In this document: one piece after another, positions 6,473 to 13,147 of the stretch
Layout: the number at the start of each line of letters is the position of its first letter
How positions within the stretch are numbered: position 1 is the first letter of the stretch
NCBI GenBank assembly: GCA_028709985.1
Contig: JAQUTB010000002.1
Location: forward strand, 1-20,772
From: Dethiosulfovibrio sp.
GTDB taxonomy: Bacteria; Synergistota; Synergistia; Synergistales; Dethiosulfovibrionaceae
DNA: 20,772 nucleotides
Reading direction: 5' to 3'
Program-made: the position numbers and the translations under genes
The notes under the pieces: model-generated
What the model was told of the DNA's origin: nothing
Database searches by the model: none
What the model saw: only the letters and a program-made list of their open reading frames with translations

Positions 6473-7606
6473 GTGGGATACAGGCCGAGCAGGATGGAGG
6501 TCAACCTGGATAACGTCGCTTTTAACTACAGATCCATAAAGGACCACGTAGGGGCCTCCGTCCAGGTTATGTCGGTCATAAAGGCCGACGCTTACGGTCA
6601 TGGCGTTTTGGAGGTAGCCAGAAGGCTGGCGAAGGAGGGATGTCAGAGGTTTGCCGTCGCCACCTCCGACGAGGCTTTTTTTCTGAGGGACTCTGGAATA
6701 GGCGATTCGGTCCTCATAATGGGACCCACCTCCTACGGCGCGGCAGGAGAGATAGTCAGACAGGGGATAGGCGTCTCCCTCTCCGATCTCGAGATGGCTA
6801 AGGCCCTCAGCCAGGCCGCGGTTAAAGAGGGGATCAGAGCCATAGTTCACGTGAAGGTGGATACCGGCATGGGAAGGATCGGCTTTCTGCCGGAGCAGAT
6901 ACCGTCGGTCTTGGAGACGATAACCTCTTTGCCAGGTCTTCAAGTAGAGGGTCTTTTCACCCACTTCGCGACGGCGGATGAGGGCCGGTTGGATTACACC
7001 GAGACCCAGTATGGGCGTTACCTCAGGGCTCTTTCTATCTTCGAGGAAAGGGGGATAAGGATCCCTCTCAGGCACGTGTGCAACAGCGCTGGAACCCTGA
7101 ACTCCCCGGAGAAACACCTGGATTGCTGTAGGCCAGGCGTCATCCTCTACGGCATGTGGCCTTCCTCGGACTGTATCAGGCCTATAGAGCTCAGACCGAC
7201 CTTCGAGGTGAAGACAAGCATCGCCGCACTTAGAAAATTACCCCTTGGGAGTGGAGTGGGCTACGGCCTTAAGTACATGACCAGAGGGGATGAGACGATA
7301 GCCGTCTTGCCCATAGGCTACGCTGATGGGCTTTCGCGGGCCTTCTCCATGAGGATGAACGTCATAGTGAAGGGTAAAAAAGTCCCTCAGGTCGGCAATA
7401 TCTGCATGGACCAGACCATGATAGACGTCACAGGGCTGGACGTCTCGGTTGGGGACGAGGTCGTGATAGTCGGACGACAGGGAAATCAGGTTATCACCCC
7501 TGAGGACCTAGCTGGGGCTAGACAAAACACCATAAACTATGAGATACCTATCATGTTCAGCAAAAGGGTCCCAAGGGTATATGTGGATAAAAGCAATTCT
7601 CAATAG
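6473..7606 (+). CDS. alr: Alanine racemase
   Basis: A 377-residue fold-type III PLP enzyme of typical length that interconverts L- and D-alanine for peptidoglycan synthesis. PLP lysine K37 lies in VMSVIKADAYGHG, and the second catalytic base Y264 lies in GSGVGYGLKYMT. The substrate-pocket motif GNICMDQTMID is present near residue 305, and HVCNSAG at 201-207. The GTG start is set by AAGGAGG (6457-6463) with 9-nt spacing. It sits after an alanine transporter, so the pair may handle alanine for wall synthesis or D-alanine catabolism. The symporter's terminator lies between them, so alr probably relies on readthrough or its own promoter. Confidence 0.95.
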   Translation: MGYRPSRMEVNLDNVAFNYRSIKDHVGASVQVMSVIKADAYGHGVLEVARRLAKEGCQRFAVATSDEAFFLRDSGIGDSVLIMGPTSYGAAGEIVRQGIGVSLSDLEMAKALSQAAVKEGIRAIVHVKVDTGMGRIGFLPEQIPSVLETITSLPGLQVEGLFTHFATADEGRLDYTETQYGRYLRALSIFEERGIRIPLRHVCNSAGTLNSPEKHLDCCRPGVILYGMWPSSDCIRPIELRPTFEVKTSIAALRKLPLGSGVGYGLKYMTRGDETIAVLPIGYADGLSRAFSMRMNVIVKGKKVPQVGNICMDQTMIDVTGLDVSVGDEVVIVGRQGNQVITPEDLAGARQNTINYEIPIMFSKRVPRVYVDKSNSQ

Positions 7607-7622
7607 ATAGACTTTATTGGTG

Positions 7623-7652
7623 TTGGTATTGAAGGGGAAATGGTGCTAATAT
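7623..7652 (+). promoter_or_regulatory. Candidate promoter of the glutamate dehydrogenase gene
   Basis: TTGGTA (7623-7628) and TAATAT (7647-7652) are 18 nt apart, 65 nt before the ATG at 7718. The leader would carry a small hairpin, TGCGAC/GTCGCA (7674-7679/7689-7694), just before the ribosome site. Moderate match only. Confidence 0.35.
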
Positions 7653-7717
7653 CATAGGGGAATGCGGTCATTATGCGACGTAATGAGTGTCGCACATTTT
7701 GCAGGAGGTGTAGTTTT

Positions 7718-8995
7718 ATGGCAGTGGTGAAGCGTACTTCCGATAACGTGTTACTGGATACGGCTCTGAAGAACTTCTACGCGGCAGCGGAGGAGATGGG
7801 CCTTGATGACGGTCTCGTAGAGATCCTCAGCCGTTCCGAGAGAAAGACCTGTGTCTCCATCCCCGTTGAGATGGACGACGGTACCATAAAGGTGTTCGAC
7901 GGATTCAGGGTTGCTCACTCTACAGCTGTAGGGCCGGCCAAGGGCGGAGTTAGATTCCACCCCGAGGTCTGCCTTGACGAGTGCGAGGCTCTGGCCTTTA
8001 TGATGACCTGGAAGTGCTCCCTTGCCGGTATACCCTACGGCGGAGGTAAAGGTGGCGTTTGCTGCAACCCTCTCGAGATGTCCGTGAAGGAGAAGGAGAG
8101 GGTCTGTCGTACCTTTGCCGCTCGCATTGAGCCGGTCGTCGGAGCATGGACCGATATCCCCGCTCCTGACGTGAACACCGGTGGCCCTGAGATGGTCTGG
8201 TTCATGGACACCATCAGCAGGATGCGCGGCAGGCTTGAGCCAGCGATATTCACTGGCAAGCCCATTCCCCTCTGGGGCTCCAAGGGCCGTACCGCCGCTA
8301 CCGGACTCGGCGTAGCCACCTGTGCTATAGAGCTCCTTAACGCCCTTAGCGTTCCCGTAAAGGGAGCCACCGTCGCAATCCAGGGATTCGGCAACGTCGG
8401 AACCTACGCTGCTCTTACCATGGTCGACGCCGGAGCTAAGGTCGTAGCCATCAGCGATATCACCGGAACCTACTACTGCAAGGACGGCCTGGACATAAAG
8501 AAGGCCTTCGAGCACATCAACAACCATCCCAAGAAGTTCCTTGAGGGCTTCGATCAGGCTGGACTCGAGAAGAAGGCCCTGGGAGATCTGGTCCTCGTCG
8601 ACTGCGATGTCCTCCTTCCCTGCGCCCTTGAGGGAGCCATCAACGGCAAAAACGCCGACGGCGTCAAGGCCAAGTACATCGTCGAGGGAGCTAACGGCCC
8701 CGTCACTCCCGAGGGAGACGCCGTTCTCGACGCCAAGGGCATTCTCGTCGTACCCGATTTCCTCGCCAACTCCGGCGGCGTTATCGGATCCTACTTCGAG
8801 TGGTGCCAGGATCTCGGTGGTTTCTTCTGGTCCCAGGAGGAGTACAACGAGAGGCTTCTTCGCATCATGAAGGACAACTTCAAGACCGTTTGGGACTACT
8901 CCCAGAAGAATAACGTCAAGATGCGTCGGGCCGCCTTCATGGCAGCTATCCAGAGGGTCGCGGATGCCGTCAAGATGAGAGGGGTTTTCCTCTAG
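7718..8995 (+). CDS. gdhA: Glutamate dehydrogenase (hexameric type)
   Basis: The ATG at 7718 is preferred over the in-frame ATG at 7673 because AGGAGGTG (7703-7710) lies 7 nt upstream. The product is 425 residues, typical for hexameric bacterial and archaeal enzymes. It has K75 (PAKGGVRF), K99 (MMTWKCSLAGIP), catalytic K111 in PYGGGKGGV and D151 in PAPDVNTGG. A Rossmann domain follows with VAIQGFGNVGTYAA near 225. It interconverts glutamate with 2-oxoglutarate and ammonium; NAD versus NADP preference is not decided here. In amino-acid fermenters it regenerates the amino acceptor for aminotransferases such as those encoded in this window. Codon choice is strongly biased, as expected for an abundant enzyme. 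A strong terminator follows. Confidence 0.95.
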   Translation: MAVVKRTSDNVLLDTALKNFYAAAEEMGLDDGLVEILSRSERKTCVSIPVEMDDGTIKVFDGFRVAHSTAVGPAKGGVRFHPEVCLDECEALAFMMTWKCSLAGIPYGGGKGGVCCNPLEMSVKEKERVCRTFAARIEPVVGAWTDIPAPDVNTGGPEMVWFMDTISRMRGRLEPAIFTGKPIPLWGSKGRTAATGLGVATCAIELLNALSVPVKGATVAIQGFGNVGTYAALTMVDAGAKVVAISDITGTYYCKDGLDIKKAFEHINNHPKKFLEGFDQAGLEKKALGDLVLVDCDVLLPCALEGAINGKNADGVKAKYIVEGANGPVTPEGDAVLDAKGILVVPDFLANSGGVIGSYFEWCQDLGGFFWSQEEYNERLLRIMKDNFKTVWDYSQKNNVKMRRAAFMAAIQRVADAVKMRGVFL

Positions 8996-9040
8996 TATTC
9001 GCCTTCATCACAGCGGTAACGATACAGCGAAACACCATCA

Positions 9041-9066
9041 GCGGGGCCTATGGCCCCGCATTTTTT
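9041..9066 (+). terminator. Intrinsic terminator after gdhA
   Basis: GCGGGGCC (9041-9048), loop TAT and GGCCCCGC (9052-9059) form a perfect 8-bp GC stem, followed by A and six T residues. Confidence 0.92.
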
Positions 9067-9071
9067 GTGCC

Positions 9072-9117
9072 TTGACGGATATCCCTTTTACATATAAAAT
9101 AATAGTAACAGCTACTA
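9072..9117 (+). promoter_or_regulatory. Strong promoter of the peroxiredoxin operon with downstream inverted repeat
   Basis: TTGACG (9072-9077) and TAAAAT (9095-9100) have the ideal 17-nt spacing. Immediately downstream, TAGTA (9103-9107) and TACTA (9113-9117) form an inverted repeat around the predicted start site, in AT-rich DNA. Given the PerR-like gene in the same operon this is a plausible autoregulatory operator, although it does not match the Bacillus PerR box closely. Confidence 0.6.
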
Positions 9118-9139
9118 ATATTATTTTGGAGGGGATATC

Positions 9140-9700
9140 ATGTATCGAATCAACGACACCGTTAAGGATTTTTCCACGATGGCATTTCATCAGGGGGACC
9201 TGAAAAAAATAGATTTTTCTGAGTCAAGCGGAAAGTGGCGCATTATATTCTTCTATCCTGCTGATTTCACCTTCGTCTGTCCCACTGAGCTAGGTGAGAT
9301 GGCCGATTACTACGATAGGTTTGTGGACGAGGGAGCGGAGGTCCTCAGCGTAAGCACCGACACTGAGTTCGTCCACATGGCGTGGCACGAGGCCTCGCCG
9401 ACCATAGCGAAGATCAGGTTTCCCATGTTGGCCGATCCCAGTGGCAAGATAAGCAGGGATTTTGGCGTTTATCTTGAGGAGTCCGGTATTGCTCTCAGGG
9501 GAACGTTTATAATAGATCCAGATGGGGTGTTGAAGGCGATGGAGGTACACGACCTTGACATAGGTCGAAGCGCAAGGGAGGTACTTCGAAAGCTTCAGGC
9601 GGCCAAGTTCTCCGCGTCCCACGGTCAGGTCTGTCCTGCCAGCTGGGAGCCAGGAGACGATGGGATGGTCCCAGGGAAAGACCTGGTAGGAAAAATCTAG
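9140..9700 (+). CDS. Typical 2-Cys peroxiredoxin (AhpC/Prx1 family)
   Basis: A 186-residue thioredoxin-fold peroxidase. Peroxidatic Cys47 is in YPADFTFVCPTE and resolving Cys165 in GQVCPASW, so it is a typical 2-Cys enzyme that reduces H2O2 and organic hydroperoxides as a disulfide-linked dimer or decamer. RGTFIIDPDG (120-129) is the usual core motif. The ribosome site GGAGGGG lies 5 nt before the ATG. It is the first gene of a three-gene operon with a winged-helix protein and a PerR-like regulator. No AhpF or dedicated thioredoxin reductase lies alongside, so the electron donor must come from elsewhere. Confidence 0.94.
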   Translation: MYRINDTVKDFSTMAFHQGDLKKIDFSESSGKWRIIFFYPADFTFVCPTELGEMADYYDRFVDEGAEVLSVSTDTEFVHMAWHEASPTIAKIRFPMLADPSGKISRDFGVYLEESGIALRGTFIIDPDGVLKAMEVHDLDIGRSAREVLRKLQAAKFSASHGQVCPASWEPGDDGMVPGKDLVGKI

Positions 9701-9713
9701 AGGAGGCTGTATC

Positions 9714-9887
9714 ATGGACGATCAGAACAAGATCATAGAGGCGCTTTCCTCCGGCCCGATGAGGCCCGGGGAGATATCCCAGTCCACCGGCCTGGACAAA
9801 GACAAGGTCGCAAAGGTGTTGAAGGGCCTTAAGGCCGAGGGGAAGGTTATCTCCCCTAAGAGGTGCTATTACGGACTGCCGGAATAG
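9714..9887 (+). CDS. Small winged-helix DNA-binding protein, 57 residues
   Basis: ATG at 9714 follows AGGAGG (9701-9706) with 7-nt spacing, and the gene begins 13 nt after the peroxiredoxin stop. The whole protein is one helix-turn-helix: helix 1 around DQNKIIEALSSG, then MRPGEISQSTGLDKDKVAKVLKGLKAEGKV with the recognition helix at about 28-40, then a short wing (ISPKRCYYGL). It resembles the minimal winged-helix core of MarR/ArsR-type proteins without a dimerisation or sensor domain. A single Cys51 lies in the wing. Its position between a peroxidase and a peroxide regulator suggests a role in the same response, but the function is not known. Gene callers easily miss it. Confidence 0.8.
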   Translation: MDDQNKIIEALSSGPMRPGEISQSTGLDKDKVAKVLKGLKAEGKVISPKRCYYGLPE

Positions 9888-9917
9888 GGGCTAGTTTGAC
9901 GATCGGGGGTTCATAGC

Positions 9918-10313
9918 GTGACCATACAGCGACGTTCAAGACAGAGGGACGCGGTTCTTGCAGCGGTATCCCAAAAGGGGCAGCATCCTACGGCAGAGGA
10001 CGTTTTTGCCAGGGTCCGAGAGGAATTGCCCAACGTTAGCCTGGGGACGGTTTACAGGAATCTGGATCAGCTTTGCGATGCCGGGATGATATGGAAGATC
10101 CCTATCTCGGACGGACCCAGTCGCTACGAGGGCAACCCCGAGAGGCATCTTCACTGCATTTGTCCGATCTGTGGCTCTGTAAGGGACGTCTGGCCCTCTG
10201 ATGATCCGATCAACAGGTCTGCACTGCCGGAGGACTGTAAGGACGCAGACTATAGGCTGTTGCTTTTGTCCGTATGTGATGGATGTAGAGACCAGGAAAA
10301 AGGGAGAGCTTAA
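9918..10313 (+). CDS. Fur-family regulator, PerR-like
   Basis: A 131-residue Fur-superfamily repressor: N-terminal winged helix (residues 1-70, recognition helix SLGTVYRNLDQL) and C-terminal dimerisation domain with the Cys4 structural zinc site C82/C85 and C120/C123. Aligned by spacing to Bacillus PerR, the regulatory metal ligands H37, H91, H93 and D104 correspond to H23, H77, H79 and D90. D85 is replaced by Glu71. The Asp at the D104 position favours a peroxide sensor over an iron regulator. It is last in the peroxiredoxin operon, 30 nt after the small winged-helix gene. The GTG start has only a GGGGGT-like site. It likely represses this operon when bound to Fe or Mn. Confidence 0.85.
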   Translation: MTIQRRSRQRDAVLAAVSQKGQHPTAEDVFARVREELPNVSLGTVYRNLDQLCDAGMIWKIPISDGPSRYEGNPERHLHCICPICGSVRDVWPSDDPINRSALPEDCKDADYRLLLLSVCDGCRDQEKGRA

Positions 10314-10328
10314 GCTCTCCCTTTTTTT
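10297..10328. terminator. Bidirectional terminator overlapping the PerR-like stop codon
   Basis: GGGAGAGC (10302-10309), loop TTAA and GCTCTCCC (10314-10321) are flanked by five A residues on the left and seven T residues on the right. The stop TAA (10311-10313) lies in the loop, so the last codons of the regulator form half the hairpin. It can terminate both this operon and the convergent asnS. Confidence 0.92.
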
Positions 10329-10336
10329 GTCTCCTG

Positions 10337-11641
10337 TTATGGGTTGAGCCTGTAGATGGTTCTTGGCCAGGGAATGACCTCCCTGATGTGGTGAAGCCCG
10401 CAGATCCAGGCCACGGTCCTCTCCAGCCCAATCCCGAAGCCGCTGTGGACGAAGGTCCCGTAGCGTCGAAGGTCGAGATACCACTGGTACGAGTCCATGT
10501 CCAGCCCGTCCGAGTTCATCCTGGTGACGAGCTTGTCCAGATCGTCCTCCCTCTGGGATCCCCCGATTATCTCGCCATATCCCTCTGGAGCTAGGAGGTC
10601 GGCGCAGAGCACTGTCTCCAGATCGTCGGGGTTTTCCTTCATGTAGAAAGCCTTGGCTCCCTTGGGGTAGCATTCGACGAATATTGGCCTGTCGTACTGT
10701 TGGGTCAGGATGGTCTCGTCCTCCGCCCCTAGGTCGTCACCGAAGGAGATCGAGCTGCCCAGTTCGTTGAGCTTTACGACCGCGTCCCTGTAGCTGATGT
10801 GATAGAAAGGTCCTGCGGTCACCGCTTTAAGCGGCTCCAGATCCCTCTCCAGGAGGGCCAGCTCTTTGGGGCAATGCTCAAGGACCTGTTCCACCGTATG
10901 CCTCACAAGGTCCTCCTGAAGGGCCATGTTGTCCTTGTGGTCGTAGAATGCCACCTCCGGCTCCAGCATCCAGAACTCGGTGAGATGTCTTCTGGTCTTC
11001 GATTTTTCAGCCCTGAAGGTCGGTCCAAAGCAGTAGACCTTACCGTAAGCCGCGGCGGCGGCCTCCGCGTAGAGCTGGCCGGTCTGGGCTAGATAGGCCT
11101 TCTGGTCGAAGTAGTCCAGCTCGAAAAGTCCTGATGCCCCCTCACCTATGGCTCCCGTTATGATAGGGCTATCAGCCAGCATAAAATCTCTATCGTGCAG
11201 GAATGTCCTCCACGACCATATTATCCTCTCTCTGACGGTCATGATGGCCCTCTGCCTCTGTGACCTGAGCCAGAGGTGTCGATTGTCCAGGAGGAAGTCA
11301 ACCCCGTGATCTTTTTTACCGATGGGGTACTCGTCCGTAGGGTTGTGGATCACCTTTATGGACGATACTGACAGCTCAACCCCGGATGCGGACCTGTCGT
11401 CGGACCTAACGGTGCCGGTGACCTCTAGGGACGCCTCTATCCAGAGTTTTTTCGCCTCCTCGAAAGCCTCCTCCGATACCTCGTTCTTCACCATCACGGC
11501 CTGGACGAACCCAGATCCATCCCTGATCTGGAGAAAATGGATCTTCCCTGAGCTTCTTTTGTTGTACATCCATCCCTTGACGACCACCTCTTCCCCTACG
11601 TGGTCTATCATGTCTTTGACGCTGATCCACGGCGTAGCCAT
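10337..11641 (-). CDS. asnS: Asparaginyl-tRNA synthetase
   Basis: A class IIb aminoacyl-tRNA synthetase of 434 residues. The N-terminal OB-fold anticodon-binding domain covers about 13-103 (VVVKGWMYNKRSSGKIHFLQIRD style). The catalytic domain carries motif 2 at about 209-229 (FRAEKSKTRRHLTEFWMLEPE region) and motif 3 GFGIGLERTVAW at about 401-412. The short length and lack of the large insertion found in bacterial AspRS identify AsnRS. The ATG at 11641 is preferred over the TTG at 11647 because AGGAGG lies 8 nt before the ATG. The enzyme charges tRNA-Asn directly. It is convergent with the peroxide operon. Confidence 0.95.
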   Translation of the reverse strand: MATPWISVKDMIDHVGEEVVVKGWMYNKRSSGKIHFLQIRDGSGFVQAVMVKNEVSEEAFEEAKKLWIEASLEVTGTVRSDDRSASGVELSVSSIKVIHNPTDEYPIGKKDHGVDFLLDNRHLWLRSQRQRAIMTVRERIIWSWRTFLHDRDFMLADSPIITGAIGEGASGLFELDYFDQKAYLAQTGQLYAEAAAAAYGKVYCFGPTFRAEKSKTRRHLTEFWMLEPEVAFYDHKDNMALQEDLVRHTVEQVLEHCPKELALLERDLEPLKAVTAGPFYHISYRDAVVKLNELGSSISFGDDLGAEDETILTQQYDRPIFVECYPKGAKAFYMKENPDDLETVLCADLLAPEGYGEIIGGSQREDDLDKLVTRMNSDGLDMDSYQWYLDLRRYGTFVHSGFGIGLERTVAWICGLHHIREVIPWPRTIYRLNP

Positions 11642-11740
11642 GAGCAAAACCTCCTCGTCGATATTGAGCGTTCCCGAAATGGGGCAGGTATATGATACAC
11701 TAAGTTTGAGATTTCATTTTGTCGCATAGGAGGGCTTTGC

Positions 11741-13129
11741 TTGGATTTTCCTAGGCTTATGATCGCTGACGAGAGAAGGGAGGACGTAATTCCTTCCGGT
11801 ATCGTGCTGGCGGCCACTATCAAATCTATGGGGATACCCCTTCGGCTTTTCGTCGGGGGAATTGACGATCGCTATTTGAGGATGCTTTCGGCCGGTCTGG
11901 GACAAGAGGTCTTCTCCATCGACCCCCTCCAGTTTAAGAGCGAATCGGAGGTTCGGTTCTTCTTCGGGTCGGTCGCAAAAGGCGACTGTCTCAACCTGAT
12001 ACTATCCCCTCTAGGGGTAACCGTGACAGAAGACCGAATGGTTATGGACCAAGGGACGGTGGACCTCGCTCGCATACTGGACTGCGGCGTGGTGTCCGTG
12101 GTCCACGCTAACCCATTGGCGAGCATCACCGCCAGGGTAATGGCCGGCGTTTGGGAGAGATTCTCCAAGGAAAATCTGGATCTCTATGGGGCTATCTTTT
12201 CCTCTGTCTTGAACCCCAGAGAGTACCAACTTCTGGAGATGGAGCTTGGACGGTCTATCCCGTCCATGGCCATGGGTTACATCCCTCGCTACATGGAGAG
12301 ACGCATGGTCTCCTTGGTGGATCTTTGCTCAGATCCCAGGATCGCCCAGCCTGTGGCTTCGGTGGGGGCTCAGCTTAAGTCTATGACCGGTCAGATAGAC
12401 TGGTCCGCCTTGATGGCTTTCGGGGAGTGCAAAAGTTCTCTGGATATCCCAAACAGGACCATAGAGCCTCTGACGGGATCCCCGTCGGTCGCGGTGGTGA
12501 CCGATGATACCCTTTCCATCGGGATCGATAACGATCTTGCCCTTCTCAAGGCTATAGGGTGTCGTATCATTCCCGTCCCCCTTGCAGGAGGAGCGCTGCC
12601 TCCCGAGGCTAAGTTGGCCTATTTCCCTCACGGCCTGGGCCATCTCGCCCTTAAAAAACTATCGGTTAATAGGACCTTGTTTCAACAGGTGAGCAATCTG
12701 GCCCTAAGGGGAAGACCGACGTTGGTCAACGGTGGTTTTTCGTCCGTATGGGGACGGTGGTTCTCCCTTTCCAAAGACGAGATAGACAGGCTCCCGGGGT
12801 TTGGAGCTTTCGACGAAGGGGTCGTTGTAGGGCCTCATTTTCGAGGTTATGGCGTAGCGGTGGACATGGAGCCCCTCCCAGGGGCTAGGGATACCCTTCC
12901 CTACGAGGCAGGAGAAAAGCTCAGGGGCTACCTTCCCGACTTTATGGAATCCTCCGTCGGCATCCCAGGGAAAGGCCTATGTTCCTGGATGCTTCGTGAG
13001 GCTGACACTAGGAAAGAGCTCGGCGAGGGGTTATGGAAGGTGAGAAAGGTCCTAGCCTGCCAGGCTAGGATAGAGATGTGGAGCTGTCCAGATCTTATAA
13101 AACGATGGATAAGGCTTGAGGCAAAATAG
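11741..13129 (+). CDS. CbiA/CobB-like protein (cobyrinate a,c-diamide synthase fold) lacking catalytic motifs
   Basis: A 462-residue protein with the architecture of cobyrinic acid a,c-diamide synthase. The N-terminal P-loop-like domain (1-about 185) contains family landmarks: VDLARILDCGVVSVVHANPLASITARVM matches the region after the 'D-G' motif, and GAIFSSVLNPREYQ...GYIPRYMERR matches the 'GviiNrv...lG.lPr' stretch. The C-terminal part (about 248-345) resembles the class I glutamine amidotransferase domain (VAVVTDD...LLKAIGCRIIPV). The ATP motif SGSGKT is replaced by DERREDVIPSG, and the amidotransferase Cys by Asn330 (TLVNGGFSS). It is therefore unlikely to be a normal amidating ligase. TTG start with AGGAGGG 6 nt upstream. 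Next gene, 18 nt downstream, is an acyl-CoA synthetase. The role is unknown. Confidence 0.7.
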   Translation: MDFPRLMIADERREDVIPSGIVLAATIKSMGIPLRLFVGGIDDRYLRMLSAGLGQEVFSIDPLQFKSESEVRFFFGSVAKGDCLNLILSPLGVTVTEDRMVMDQGTVDLARILDCGVVSVVHANPLASITARVMAGVWERFSKENLDLYGAIFSSVLNPREYQLLEMELGRSIPSMAMGYIPRYMERRMVSLVDLCSDPRIAQPVASVGAQLKSMTGQIDWSALMAFGECKSSLDIPNRTIEPLTGSPSVAVVTDDTLSIGIDNDLALLKAIGCRIIPVPLAGGALPPEAKLAYFPHGLGHLALKKLSVNRTLFQQVSNLALRGRPTLVNGGFSSVWGRWFSLSKDEIDRLPGFGAFDEGVVVGPHFRGYGVAVDMEPLPGARDTLPYEAGEKLRGYLPDFMESSVGIPGKGLCSWMLREADTRKELGEGLWKVRKVLACQARIEMWSCPDLIKRWIRLEAK

Positions 13130-13147
13130 AGGGAGGAGGAATGGCCT

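Noticed and set aside
7673..7717. Upstream ATG giving a 15-residue extension of glutamate dehydrogenase
   Set aside because: The AGGAGGTG site lies within this stretch and points to the ATG at 7718; the extra residues are Arg/Cys-rich and unlike the family N-terminus.
7751..8527. 258-codon antisense frame across gdhA
   Set aside because: It is a mirror of strongly biased gdhA codons; the translation shows no domain and no ribosome site is present.
9936..10673. 245-codon minus frame spanning the PerR-like gene and the end of asnS
   Set aside because: It crosses a strong terminator and two well-identified genes in other frames, and its product has no recognisable fold.
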